A stretch of DNA of 64,000 nucleotides from Halorarum halophilum (GCF_013401515.1 NZ_CP058529.1:2728001-2792000); one strand, 5' to 3'; shown: positions 8,836 through 17,446, counted from the stretch's first letter. A program made the numbers and translations. The notes: a model not told the origin generated them from the sequence alone.

Positions 8836-9636
8836 CTACTCCTCCGCACGACCGCGTATCCCGCCGACCCCCTCGCGAAGTCTGTCGAGTGCCCCGGCGG
8901 GTTCGAACGTCAGGTCCAGCTCGACGCCGAACAGCGCCTCCACGGCCGCCGCGGTGTCGGCCCCGACCGCTTCGTCGCGGGGACACCGCGCTCCGTCGGC
9001 CGGAGCGGCGTCGAGTCGCGGGAGCGTCGCGTCGCCAGACGGGATCGGTTCGCCAACTGCCACCGTGTGTTCGGGGGCGGCACCCACGTCCGCGAGGCGG
9101 TCGATCATCCGTCGGCGCGCGTCCACGCCGTGTTCGGACCCCGACGCGACGAGTACGACCCGGTCCGCGGCGTCGACGGCCGCGAGGTGCTGGTTCGCCG
9201 CGACCGGCGGGGTATCGAGGATGACGTGGTCGAACTCCCCCGCGGCCTCGGCGACGCGGTCCTCGAACGCCTCGGCGGCCTCGATCGTCTTCGCGCGCGC
9301 CAGGCGCTCGAACGGGGCGAGCGCGGGCGCCAGCGCGACGCGTCCTGGGGCGACGGCCGTTCCCCGGTCGTCGCGCTCGGGATCGTCGGTCCCGGGTTCG
9401 TCGAGCGGGAGGTCGTACAGGCCGTCCTCCAGCGGCCGCCCGGGCGCGAGACACAGCCCCGTGAGGTCGGGGTCGATCCGCCCGGCGACGAACTCGGAGA
9501 GGCCCTGGGTGGCGTAGGCGGCGTCGAGGACGGCGACGTCCCGACCGTCGCGCGCCAGCGTCGCCGCACACTCGACCGCGGTTCGCGTGGTGCCGACGCC
9601 GCCGGCGACGCCGACGAGCGCGATGGTTCGGGTCAT
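8836..9636 (-). CDS. ParA/MinD-like protein with a degenerate P-loop
   Basis: The 266-aa protein has the SIMIBI fold: an N-terminal strand and loop ALVGVAGGVGTTRTAVE, then VAVLDAAYATQGLSEFV, and VILDTPPVAANQHL as Walker B. In the loop both lysines of the deviant Walker A (KGGVGKTT) are replaced, the signature lysine by Ala and the P-loop lysine by Thr. This should abolish or much weaken ATP hydrolysis. I recall similar haloarchaeal proteins, so it may be a conserved sensor or scaffold, not a decayed gene. Its frame is otherwise intact. Confidence 0.8.
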   Translation of the reverse strand: MTRTIALVGVAGGVGTTRTAVECAATLARDGRDVAVLDAAYATQGLSEFVAGRIDPDLTGLCLAPGRPLEDGLYDLPLDEPGTDDPERDDRGTAVAPGRVALAPALAPFERLARAKTIEAAEAFEDRVAEAAGEFDHVILDTPPVAANQHLAAVDAADRVVLVASGSEHGVDARRRMIDRLADVGAAPEHTVAVGEPIPSGDATLPRLDAAPADGARCPRDEAVGADTAAAVEALFGVELDLTFEPAGALDRLREGVGGIRGRAEE

Positions 9637-9677
9637 ACCCCCTCTGGTCCGCCCTTTCGAGATAAAATTTCGGTGTC

Positions 9678-10097
9678 CTACCCCGAAATCGACTCGGCGA
9701 TGTCGTCGAGTTCGTCGTCCGAGAGCGACGGCGGAGTTCCGGCGACGCCGTGGATAGGTCCGCCGCCGTCGTCGGCGAACCGCGGGACAACGTGGACGTG
9801 GACGTGCGGGACCTCCTGGCCCGCGTCGGGACCGTCGTTGACGGCGATGGTGTGGGCGTCGGCGTCGACGGCATCCTCGATGCGCGGCGCGAGCTCGTGG
9901 ACGAGGTCGAACAACGCGCGGGACTCCTCGGCGGACATGTCGGCGACGCGGACGTGGTGCGCCTTCGGGACGACGAGTGTGTGGCCCGGCGCCATCGGGT
10001 TCGCGTCGAGGAACGCGATGGCGTCGTCGTTCTCGTCGACGATCCGTCCGGGGATGTCCCCCGCGACGATGCTGCAGAAGATGCAGTCCTCGCTCAT
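9678..10097 (-). CDS. HIT-family nucleotide hydrolase
   Basis: The 139-aa protein begins MSEDCIFCSIVAGDIPGRIV, the usual HIT start, so ATG 10097 is preferred over an in-frame start 96 nt upstream. The histidine triad PHVHVHVV is complete and provides the nucleophile that attacks nucleoside phosphoramidates or dinucleotides. CIFC plus a later His may hold a zinc ion, as in Hint proteins. The C-terminal tail is acidic. It lies 40 nt after the ParA-like gene on the same strand. Confidence 0.93.
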   Translation of the reverse strand: MSEDCIFCSIVAGDIPGRIVDENDDAIAFLDANPMAPGHTLVVPKAHHVRVADMSAEESRALFDLVHELAPRIEDAVDADAHTIAVNDGPDAGQEVPHVHVHVVPRFADDGGGPIHGVAGTPPSLSDDELDDIAESISG

Positions 10098-10306
10098 GGT
10101 GGTTCGATGCGTCGGCTGGCGCTTGAATCTACGGGCAGTTCCGATCCGACAGGCCTCGGGGTTCGCGCAGACCGCGGCCCCGTCCATTCCCACCTCGTGG
10201 TCGGACGGTCGTCACGGCTCGGGGATTCGGACGCGTATTCGGGAATCCGTCTATCTGGTTCGCGGCGATGGTCAGCCGTCGTCGGTGGTCGCAGTGGGGG
10301 CTTTCG

Positions 10307-10942
10307 TCAGGGGAGGTGGGCGGCGATCCGCTCTCGGTACTCCGCTTCGGTCAGGTCGAGCCGCGAGAGCCACACCTCCTGGTAGCTCGGGTGGAGGACG
10401 GGGAGGAGCGTGACGCAGAGGTCGGGGAGGTCGACGGGCTCGCAGACCGAGTCGAGGAAGCCGTCGAGTGCCCGACCCTCGAACGCCAGGAGCGTCTCGG
10501 TCGCGTGCTTCCCGGTGGCGACGACGACCGCCGGGTCGACGACGTCGAGTTCAGATTCGAGGTGGCCCCGGCAGTTCGAGAGCTCCGCGTCCGTCGGTTC
10601 GCGGTTGCTCCCGTCCTCGCCCGCTGGAAAGCACTTCACCGCGTTCGTGTAGAACGTCCGGTCGGCGTACCCCAGGTCGGCCAGCAGGCGCCTGATCCGC
10701 CGGCCCGAGTGGCGCGACGTGTACGCACAGCCCGTGTGGTTCCCGCCCTTCCACGTTCCGGCGTCCGGATCCCCGGCGCCCGGCGCCTCGCCGACGACCA
10801 GCACGTCCGCGTCGCGCGGGCCGTTCCCCCACGAGATGCACGTCCGCGACTCGACGAGCGCGGGACAGCGCCCGCAGTCGGGTTCGAGGACCAGGCGGTC
10901 GTCGGGGTCGGGGTGGTGGATATCGTCGGGTGCCTCCGTCAC
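10307..10942 (-). CDS. Uracil-DNA glycosylase, family 4 type
   Basis: The 211-aa protein excises uracil arising from cytosine deamination. Motif 1 is GEAPGAGD at 51-58 and motif 2 is HPS in LLPVLHPSYQEVW. Four cysteines at C23, C26, C104 and C124 match the 4Fe-4S ligand pattern of family 4 UDGs. The segment TNAVKCFP follows the usual family pattern. An insert around 59-75 (DAGTWKGGNHTG) is longer than in bacterial members. It heads leftward from a shared promoter region with the HTH gene at 11229. Confidence 0.9.
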   Translation of the reverse strand: MTEAPDDIHHPDPDDRLVLEPDCGRCPALVESRTCISWGNGPRDADVLVVGEAPGAGDPDAGTWKGGNHTGCAYTSRHSGRRIRRLLADLGYADRTFYTNAVKCFPAGEDGSNREPTDAELSNCRGHLESELDVVDPAVVVATGKHATETLLAFEGRALDGFLDSVCEPVDLPDLCVTLLPVLHPSYQEVWLSRLDLTEAEYRERIAAHLP

Positions 10943-11228
10943 AGCCGTTCACCGACCAACGTCCGACTCCGTCGTCCGGTTTTCGCTCGCATCTGTTCGT
11001 GCTCGCGTTGGCGCCGGCGGGTAATCACTGCGCGGATGGGTTCGTGTCCGGTCACCTCCGTAGACGGGACGCCGATCCATGCCACCGGCAGGGACGCGTC
11101 GACGGTCGGCGAATCGGACGAACTGGGAACCACCGCGGTTTCAACTAGTAATAAGAACGCACTAGTACTTATTATCTCTCTGTGGTACAACTCCGTTGAG
11201 AGATACCCGAGAACCGTAGTGTCCCGAC
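10943..11228. promoter_or_regulatory. Divergent intergenic region with paired ACTAGTA sites
   Basis: About 285 bp separate the UDG gene and the HTH gene. ACTAGTA occurs twice, at 11144-11150 and 11161-11167, with a 17-nt period (under two helical turns). Between and after them AATAAG (11150-11155) and CTTATT (11168-11173) form an inverted pair. The tract is the only AT-rich part of the gap and likely holds the promoters and an operator. I see no convincing gene here. Confidence 0.45.
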
Positions 11229-11609
11229 ATGGAGTACAGACAGGCGAGGGAGATGAGCGGGGCGACCGAACGCGTTTACGAACCCACTTTGTCCCCGGAT
11301 ACGGTGTTCGAGGTGCTGGCGGACCGCGACCGCCGCGCCGCGCTGAGCTACCTCCGGGAGTCCGAGGACGACGCCGTCTCGTTCGAGACGCTCACGACGC
11401 ACGTCGCGGAACGGGACGCCGACCCCGACGGCCGCGACCGCGGGCAACTGGCCGTTCGCCTCCACCACGCGACAGTCCCGAGGCTGGCCGGGGCGGGACT
11501 CGTCGAGTACGACGCCAGGAGCGGGAGCATCCGCTATCGCGGTCACCCGGTGGTCGAACGGTGTCTGGACTGCGCCCTCGACTCCGGCGCGTCGGCGACG
11601 TCACGGTGA
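11229..11609 (+). CDS. Winged-helix regulator (DUF7344/ArsR-like)
   Basis: The 126-aa protein reads LSPDTVFEVLADRDRRAALS, then a YLRE helix, a recognition helix region around GQLAVRLHHATVPRLAGAGL and the wing VEYDARSGSIRYRG. This is the haloarchaeal DUF7344-type winged helix, in which members act as small transcription regulators. No ligand or metal pocket is obvious apart from two cysteines near the end (CLDCALD). The paired ACTAGTA sites just upstream are a candidate binding site, which would mean autoregulation. Confidence 0.8.
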   Translation: MEYRQAREMSGATERVYEPTLSPDTVFEVLADRDRRAALSYLRESEDDAVSFETLTTHVAERDADPDGRDRGQLAVRLHHATVPRLAGAGLVEYDARSGSIRYRGHPVVERCLDCALDSGASATSR

Positions 11610-11624
11610 CGGCACCGGTCGCGG

Positions 11625-11852
11625 TCACTCCGTCAGCGGGAGCAGGATACCGAAGCCGAACACGGAGACGACGACGCCCAGGATGCTCAGGTACTCCACG
11701 TCCGTCAGCAGCGTCGCCTCCCAGCCGGGGAGCGCGGCACCCGTCGCGTGCGCGCCGGCCTGGACGAGGAACGCGAGCGCGAACGCGGCCACGCTGACCG
11801 CGACGCCGCCCTTCGTCAGCCGCGCGTAATCGATGTCGCCGTATCGGCCCAT
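11625..11852 (-). CDS. Small two-helix membrane protein, 75 aa
   Basis: The protein MGRYGDIDYARLTKGGVAVS has two hydrophobic segments, about residues 15-36 and 52-72, joined by a short loop. The start at 11852 follows the family-like opening MGRYGD; the frame stays open upstream but without a plausible protein. It faces another small membrane protein at 11961 across a 108-bp gap that must hold both promoters. I know of haloarchaeal proteins like this near prs but no function. Confidence 0.7.
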   Translation of the reverse strand: MGRYGDIDYARLTKGGVAVSVAAFALAFLVQAGAHATGAALPGWEATLLTDVEYLSILGVVVSVFGFGILLPLTE

Positions 11853-11960
11853 ACCGGCGGTGACCGACACGCGACCGTGTGCTTTTCGGTCCGGAACCGT
11901 CCGGCGGTCGCCCGGGCGTCGACCGAAAGGGTCAGAAGTAACCACGCGCTTCCCACGGCC

Positions 11961-12206
11961 ATGCCGGAACACCTCTTCGACGTCGTCTGGGCCTTCGGCG
12001 CGTGGCTCCTCTCCGCCGTCGGCACCGTCGGTCTGACAGGACTCGGGGTCTACTTCGAGCACGTGGGACAGGTCGAGTTCGCCGCGGGCCACACGGAGTA
12101 CGCCGCCGTCCACTTCGTTCTCGGGCTACTCGCGCTCGTCTGGGGACTGTACCTCTGCGGCTACGAGGTGTTCCTCCCGAAGACCCGCGCGTACCTGACG
12201 AAGTAA
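11961..12206 (+). CDS. Small membrane protein, 81 aa
   Basis: MPEHLFDVVWAFGAWLLSAV begins a first membrane helix; a second lies near residues 46-66 (FVLGLLALVWGLYLCGYEVF). The loop between is amphipathic and carries two His (YFEHVGQVEFAAGHTEY). The ending is basic. It is divergent from the 75-aa membrane protein gene. No family with a known role is recognised. Confidence 0.7.
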   Translation: MPEHLFDVVWAFGAWLLSAVGTVGLTGLGVYFEHVGQVEFAAGHTEYAAVHFVLGLLALVWGLYLCGYEVFLPKTRAYLTK

Positions 12207-12263
12207 CCGGTTCCCGTCTCGAACCCGGATCGGGATCCGAACCGTCCCGGACGTGGCTCCGAT

Positions 12264-13115
12264 TTACAGCACGTCGGCGACGGCCGGCGCGACCGACACC
12301 GCGCTCGCCTCCCGCTCGACGGTGTCGGTGCCGAACACGCGCTCGACGCCCGCGGCCGCGAGCTTCGTCCGCGCGTTCCCGACCAGCATCGGGTGGACGC
12401 AGGCGATGAACACCCGCTCGGGGCCGCGCTCGTGGAGCGCCGCCACGGCCTCGCTCATCGTCGACCCGGTAGCGATGATGTCGTCGACGACCACCACGTC
12501 CCGTCCGGCGGCGTCGGCGTCGCTCGGCCGGACGGTCACCTCGCCGGTGTCGTAGTCGCGCTCCTTCTCGAAGTGGTCCACCGCGCCGCGACCGTAGGCG
12601 TCCCGTGCCGTCGCCGCGATGCCCCGGGCGCTCTCGTCCGGCCCGAGGAACAGCGGGTCGGCCAGGTCGTCCGGAAGCGGGTCGGCCAGCCGCGCCGCCG
12701 CGTCGACGACGACCGTCTCGACGTCGAAGAACTCCGCCACCCCGGCCTCGTGGGGGTTCACGAGCACGACCCGGTCGGTCCCGGTGGAGACGGCGCGGGC
12801 GACCGCCCGTGCCGAGACGGGCTCGCCGGGTTCGAACGCCCGGTCCTGTCGGGCGTACCCCATGTACGGGATCACCGTCGTCACCGCCTCGGCGCCGGCC
12901 CCCCGGACCGCGTCCTGCAACTGGAGCAGTTCCACGAGCGCGTCGTTCGAGACGGTCGCGGCGACGACGACCGCCTCGCCACCCGCGAACTCGGGCACCG
13001 AGGCGCATTCCTCGCCGTCGGGGAACCACCGGTACTCCGGGGTCGCGAGCGGCCGGCCCGTCTCGTCGGCGAGCGCGGCCGCCAGCGACTGCGAGGCGGA
13101 CCCGGGTACGAACAT
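12264..13115 (-). CDS. prs: Ribose-phosphate diphosphokinase (PRPP synthetase)
   Basis: This 283-aa enzyme makes 5-phosphoribosyl diphosphate from ribose 5-phosphate and ATP, feeding purine, pyrimidine, His and Trp synthesis. The motifs are EYRWFPDGE (ATP side), YMGYARQDR (the flexible catalytic loop) and the PRPP loop VVVVDDIIATGSTM. The length is typical of archaeal class enzymes. It lies just before the beta-propeller gene on the same strand, with 36 bp between. Confidence 0.95.
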   Translation of the reverse strand: MFVPGSASQSLAAALADETGRPLATPEYRWFPDGEECASVPEFAGGEAVVVAATVSNDALVELLQLQDAVRGAGAEAVTTVIPYMGYARQDRAFEPGEPVSARAVARAVSTGTDRVVLVNPHEAGVAEFFDVETVVVDAAARLADPLPDDLADPLFLGPDESARGIAATARDAYGRGAVDHFEKERDYDTGEVTVRPSDADAAGRDVVVVDDIIATGSTMSEAVAALHERGPERVFIACVHPMLVGNARTKLAAAGVERVFGTDTVEREASAVSVAPAVADVL

Positions 13116-13151
13116 ACGCGGGAGTATCCGTCCCCGGGTACAAACCGGTTC

Positions 13152-13997
13152 CTACTCCCCGCCGTCGGTCGACCCCGAACCCGGCAGGACGACCGCCGCC
13201 CCGTCCGGGACGCCGATGTGTCGGCCGCGCCAGGGACTACCAGCGTCGGCGCCCCCGTCCCCCGGTTCGGCTCCGGCCGCGTGGACCCGGATCTCCCCGC
13301 CGTCGGTGACGGCGACGAGCAACTCCGACGCGACCGCGGCGTCGACGACGCCGGCTTCGGGGTGCGCGTCCCACTCGACCCCGTCGTCCGCGCGCTCGTA
13401 CACCTCCTCCGGGGTCGCGGCGACCGCACGCTCGCCCGCGGCGTCGGTCGCTACCGCGCGGAAGTCGCCCTGGAGGTCGCGCATCCAGCCGTTGCCGAGC
13501 GTGTACAGCGCCTCCCCGGTCACCGCCAGCGGGACGCCGCCGGCCGCGACGTCGCGGACGTCGTCCAGCCCGACGTACTCGACCACGCCGCCGCGAACGC
13601 GGTGGACGCCGTCGGCCGCGGCGACGAGCGACCCGGCCATCCGGCGGGGTTCCTCGACCTCGCCGAGCGCCTCCCACTCGTCGGCACCCCGGACGAGCCG
13701 CGAGACGGTGCCGTCCGGGGCTGCCGCGAACGTCGCGTCGCCGTCGACGCCGACCGCGACGGCCGGGCCGTGGTCGGTCGGCTCGAACCCGCCGACCAGC
13801 ACGTCCTCGTCGGTCGCGACCGCGAGCGCGTCACCGGCGGTCGCGAGGTCGCGGGCGGTACAGCGGTGTTCGATGCCGAACTCGCCCACGATGTCGTCGG
13901 AGACCTCGACGCGCACGACGCCGATGGTCGAGGCGACGAGCGCCCGCGTCGTCCCGGTCCTGGCGTCGTACACGCGCTTTTCGTCGATGGTGGGCAT
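13152..13997 (-). CDS. Beta-propeller protein (HVO_0234-like)
   Basis: The 281-aa protein begins MPTIDEKRVYDARTGTTRAL and consists of repeated four-strand blades of about 40 residues (for example VAVGVDGDATFAAAPDGTV and LVAVTDGGEIRVHAAG). This pattern matches the haloarchaeal family named after HVO_0234. There is no signal peptide, so it is cytosolic. The function is unknown. Propellers mostly bind proteins or small ligands. The gene sits 36 bp upstream of prs on the same strand and may share its transcript. Confidence 0.75.
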   Translation of the reverse strand: MPTIDEKRVYDARTGTTRALVASTIGVVRVEVSDDIVGEFGIEHRCTARDLATAGDALAVATDEDVLVGGFEPTDHGPAVAVGVDGDATFAAAPDGTVSRLVRGADEWEALGEVEEPRRMAGSLVAAADGVHRVRGGVVEYVGLDDVRDVAAGGVPLAVTGEALYTLGNGWMRDLQGDFRAVATDAAGERAVAATPEEVYERADDGVEWDAHPEAGVVDAAVASELLVAVTDGGEIRVHAAGAEPGDGGADAGSPWRGRHIGVPDGAAVVLPGSGSTDGGE

Positions 13998-14148
13998 TCG
14001 TGTTCCCTCGTGGGTCGAGTGCGTCGGTCTCACCGATAAGCGGTGGGGTCCGACGTCCCGGGGCCCCCGGCGGTCCTCGTCGCCGACGGGGGGCCGACTT
14101 GTATTGGCAACCCCCGCGTTCTTGCAACCGGACCGTCAATCGCCGTCC

Positions 14149-14373
14149 ATGAGCAAGTCATCGGGCGGCGGCCCGTCCAAACGGAGCAGCACGCTGACCA
14201 AACTCAACGTGGCGTCGCTCCTCGTCCAGGCGGGCAACGCGCTCCGGAAGGGGAACAAGAAGGAGGCCGCCCTCCTGTTCGGGGCCGCGACGATCGCGCC
14301 GCGCTTCAAGGGGGCGTCGTACCTCATCCAGGGCGGCGTCAGCCTCAACAACCTCCGCAAGCGGTTGCGGTAG
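14149..14373 (+). CDS. Small basic haloarchaeal protein, 74 aa
   Basis: MSKSSGGGPSKRSSTLTKLN leads into a helical body (VASLLVQAGNALRKGNKKEA and GASYLIQGGVSLNNLRKRLR). It is unusual in this proteome for being clearly basic, which suggests nucleic acid or membrane surface contact. No known domain. The start is set by ATG 14149 after a short AT-containing leader. A T5 run at 14397-14401 could end the transcript. Confidence 0.65.
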   Translation: MSKSSGGGPSKRSSTLTKLNVASLLVQAGNALRKGNKKEAALLFGAATIAPRFKGASYLIQGGVSLNNLRKRLR

Positions 14374-14396
14374 TCGTCCGGCGCGCGATCAGCCGA

Positions 14397-14401
14397 TTTT
14401 T
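14397..14401 (+). terminator. Oligo-T run after the 74-aa gene
   Basis: TTTTT lies 24 nt past the stop at 14373. Archaeal intrinsic termination needs only a T-tract. One short run in GC-rich DNA is suggestive, not proof. The gap from 14374 to 14574 contains nothing else I can support. Confidence 0.35.
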
Positions 14402-14574
14402 CCGAACGGGAACCGGTCGGACCGACCCTCGGGGTCGGTTTGACGCGAGAGTCTGCAGATTCGAGTTCCGAGGTCGACACTGACGGTTCTACGAGCGGGT
14501 GTAACAAGCGCGAGAATCGAATGGGTTCCGGATCCGAAACGTCCCCGGAGAGGCCGGGTCGGGACCTGGCGACG

Positions 14575-15258
14575 CTACTCGTCGCTGATCTCGGCCGAGC
14601 GTCGGTACCGCTCCCGTAGCCGGTAGCCGGCGACGGTGCCGTCCTCCTCGAACTGGATCGCGTACCGGCCGAGCAGGTCCTCGGTGTCCGGGATCGCCTT
14701 CCGTTCCAGCGCCTCGACGACGACGAGCCAGCCGCCCTCGCCCTCCGCGTCCTGCCGTTCGATCTCGATGATCCGGTCCAGGGGGGCGCCGACGACGTCG
14801 GAGGTGACGGACTCGGCGAGCGTCCGGACGTCCAACACGCCCGAGATGTCGCCCTCGGTTCCGTCGCCCTCGGCGTCCGTCTGCTCGGTCTCATCCTCCT
14901 CGTCGCCTTCGTCGTCGGCCTGCTCGGCTTCCTCGTCTTCCCCCTCGCTCTCGGCGTCCGACTGCTCCTCCTCGTCGTCCCCGGCATCCGATTCCTCGGC
15001 GTTCTCGTCACCTTCGTCACCGTCGTCGCCTTCACTCTCGGCCTGCTCGGCGCTCGTTCCGCCGTCAGTGGCCGTTGCACCCTGCTCGTTCGCGGCCTGG
15101 GCGGCGTCCGCGCCGTCGCCGCTCCCGGCCGCGTCGTCGGCAGTCTCGTCCTCGGGGTCGTGCTGGAAGCAGAAGCCGTCCTCGCCGGCGGAACGGGTGC
15201 ACCGCTCGCCGTTCGCCGTGAGGGCGCGACACTGCTCCGAATCCTGTGTGTTCGCCAT
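14575..15258 (-). CDS. gvpO: Gas vesicle protein GvpO
   Basis: The conserved GvpO domain occupies the C-terminal 90 residues (VLDVRTLAESVTSDVVGAPL to the end); GvpO is one of the proteins essential for vesicle assembly in haloarchaea. The protein is 227 aa, much longer than the usual 110-140. It has a Cys/His motif C10-x9-C20-x9-C30-x2-H33 at the start, probably metal binding, and then about 100 residues made almost wholly of Asp, Glu, Gly and Ala. It follows gvpA by 56 bp on the same strand. Confidence 0.9.
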   Translation of the reverse strand: MANTQDSEQCRALTANGERCTRSAGEDGFCFQHDPEDETADDAAGSGDGADAAQAANEQGATATDGGTSAEQAESEGDDGDEGDENAEESDAGDDEEEQSDAESEGEDEEAEQADDEGDEEDETEQTDAEGDGTEGDISGVLDVRTLAESVTSDVVGAPLDRIIEIERQDAEGEGGWLVVVEALERKAIPDTEDLLGRYAIQFEEDGTVAGYRLRERYRRSAEISDE

Positions 15259-15314
15259 TGGTCCTTTCTCCGGGGTCGTCGGTCAATTATTCGGTTCGAA
15301 CGCGGACTTCCACG

Positions 15315-15572
15315 TCAGGCGCTGGACGTCTCGACCTCGAGTTCCTGGAGGTCCTCCAGTTCCCCGGAGGCCTCCGCGCGTTCTATCTTCGCCATCTCAC
15401 TCGCGTACTGGAGGAACGTGTCGACGGAGGCGACGACGACGCGCGCCTCGACGGTCAGCAGTTCGATACCGACGACGGACACGCGGGCCCAGATGTCGAT
15501 AACGATGCCTTTGTCGAGTACGCGGTCGAGCACGTCGGCCAGACTGGACGTGTTCGGTCCGGTTTCTACCAT
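15315..15572 (-). CDS. gvpA: Major gas vesicle structural protein GvpA
   Basis: GvpA is the small hydrophobic protein that forms the ribbed wall of the gas vesicle. The 85-aa sequence has the family core [20 protein letters not shown] and the second strand-helix part [20 protein letters not shown], and its length is right. It heads a gvpA-gvpO unit. gvpC and gvpN, which follow gvpA in classical haloarchaeal clusters, are absent. AT-containing DNA 30-45 nt upstream (around 15600-15617) probably holds its TATA element. Confidence 0.95.
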   Translation of the reverse strand: MVETGPNTSSLADVLDRVLDKGIVIDIWARVSVVGIELLTVEARVVVASVDTFLQYASEMAKIERAEASGELEDLQELEVETSSA

Positions 15573-15728
15573 GGGGCTTGCTGTATTTCGTCGACATCGG
15601 GTTTAGGCCTTATTGCCGTCTGTCTCACAGGAAATCGCCGAGCGCCGTCGAGGGCGGCCCAGCCGGCCGATTCGACCGGCTGAACGCGGAGACGTTCGCC
15701 CTTCGGTCCGTCCGAGCGACCCGTCCGC

Positions 15729-17390
15729 CTACTCCCGGATGGAGAGCCACCAACTGAGGTCGTCGAGCCGCAGTTTCAATCGCGTCGGGAGCTTCCAGAC
15801 CGCGTCGTCGTCGGGGAAGAGCCGGCGGTCGAGGTCGTACTTGTCGTAGACCGCCGTGCGGTCGGGCCAGGACGGCTCGACCGACTGGACCAGCGGGAGC
15901 TTCCGCCTCGCGAACCGTTCGGCCTGGCTCAGGATGTTCGACTGGCGCGGGCGGCTGGGTGGCCGGTGGCGGAAGATAGCGTCGTCGAGGTTCGAGAGCG
16001 CCTCGTGTACCGTCTCGGGGTGGCGGTGGCTCGGCGGCGTTCGGCAGTGCCAGTCGACGATCTCCGTGTCGGCGGCGACGAACGCCTCGACGTAGTTGTC
16101 CGCGAGGTGGTGCCGGAACGAGAGCGTGGGCTGGTTGCGCAACACGAGGAGGTCCATCGCGTTGTGGACCGAGTCGGCGCGGCGCATGCTGGCGTCGAAC
16201 TCGGCCCCGAGGGAGTCGGCCAGGAACTCGCCGGGGTCGCCGGGGGCGTCGCCGACGTCGAGGCCGCGCGTGCTGAGCAGGTCGCCCGCGCGGTCGACGA
16301 GCTGCGCGCTCCCCTCGGGCAGGTACCCCAGCGTGTCGAGCAGCGACGACACCGGGTCGACCTCGGGGTCGACGGACCGGAATGACACCTTCGTCCCGAA
16401 CAGCTCGGCGCCGTCACGTTCGAGGAAGTACCCCTTCAACAGCGTGTCGTACAGCAGCCCGTGGTAGATCGTCTCGGCGTCGATCGCGTCGTCGTAGCCG
16501 GCGTGGTGGATGTGCAGCGACTCGCGCAGCCCCTGCGAGTACAGCACCTTTCTGTCGTCGAGATAGCGCGCGTCGGGCGCCAGCACCTCGTGGGCGAGCC
16601 CGTACTGCGTGGCGAGCTGCTGGGCCACCGCCGCCTCCTGGGAATCCGCCCAGCCGACGGTGTAGCTGTGGGTGATGTCCGGCACGCCGACCAGCATCGA
16701 GCGGGAGTCCTGACCGGCCGAGAGCAGGATCCCCTTCCGGTCGGGGAGCGAGCGCCGGCGCTGGATGGCTCGCCAGAGCCGGTCGGACAGTTCGCCGGCG
16801 TAGTCGAACTCCCGGGGTTCGTAGACGAACCGCCTGAGTTCGCCCACGTCGTCCGCGGCGAGGTAGCCGTCGAACGGGATCCGTCGAACCGGCTCGAACA
16901 GCGTCTTCTCGCCGAGCACCGTCCCGAGGTGGAGGAACTCGAACGGCGCCCGGTCGTCGAGCGGCAGCGCGGCCGGGACGCTCGCGACGGTCGCGAGGTC
17001 GGTCCCGAACAGCCGGACGCCGTCGACGTCCGTATAGAAACACTCCCACGAGCGGATGGCGTCGGTCGCCACGAGCGCCTGCCCGTCGTGTTCGACCACC
17101 GCGACGTACGAGCCGTTGGCCGCGGCGAGCCCCTCGCGTCCCGCCTCGAGGTACGAGTCGTAGAGCTCCGCGGCCGGACCGCCGTCGGCCGTCGCGTGGG
17201 CCTCGCCCCAGATGACGCAGAAACCGTTCTCGCCCCGATGGATGTCGGTCCGTCCCGGGTAGCCGAGATGGCTGTCGCGCACGCCGACGGTCACCGCCTC
17301 GCCCTCGAGGACGGCGTCGAACTCCGCCTCGTCGCGGAGCGCGCGGAAGGCGTCGATGCCGCCGAACACCCCGAACAGCTCCTTGTTCAT
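15729..17390 (-). CDS. Asparagine-synthetase-like protein, SAGQDSR type
   Basis: The 553-aa protein has an N-terminal domain with the shape of a class II glutamine amidotransferase (about 1-190) and a C-terminal asparagine-synthetase domain with a PP-loop variant SAGQDSR at 224-230 (canonical SGGxDS). It begins MNKELFGVFGG, so the Cys2 nucleophile that releases ammonia from glutamine is absent. Such enzymes adenylate a carboxylate and then couple it to an amine. An alternative ATG at 17450 overlaps the upstream stop (ATGA) and would add 20 residues. Substrate unknown. Confidence 0.8.
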   Translation of the reverse strand: MNKELFGVFGGIDAFRALRDEAEFDAVLEGEAVTVGVRDSHLGYPGRTDIHRGENGFCVIWGEAHATADGGPAAELYDSYLEAGREGLAAANGSYVAVVEHDGQALVATDAIRSWECFYTDVDGVRLFGTDLATVASVPAALPLDDRAPFEFLHLGTVLGEKTLFEPVRRIPFDGYLAADDVGELRRFVYEPREFDYAGELSDRLWRAIQRRRSLPDRKGILLSAGQDSRSMLVGVPDITHSYTVGWADSQEAAVAQQLATQYGLAHEVLAPDARYLDDRKVLYSQGLRESLHIHHAGYDDAIDAETIYHGLLYDTLLKGYFLERDGAELFGTKVSFRSVDPEVDPVSSLLDTLGYLPEGSAQLVDRAGDLLSTRGLDVGDAPGDPGEFLADSLGAEFDASMRRADSVHNAMDLLVLRNQPTLSFRHHLADNYVEAFVAADTEIVDWHCRTPPSHRHPETVHEALSNLDDAIFRHRPPSRPRQSNILSQAERFARRKLPLVQSVEPSWPDRTAVYDKYDLDRRLFPDDDAVWKLPTRLKLRLDDLSWWLSIRE

Positions 17391-17446
17391 GTGGCTACCC
17401 CCGGGAGTCGGCGGTCTGGTGGCCGCCGCGGATTCCACTCCGGACC

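Noticed and set aside
10939-11190. An 83-aa minus-strand ORF upstream of the UDG gene
   Set aside because: It spans the promoter region with the ACTAGTA sites and has no protein-like pattern.
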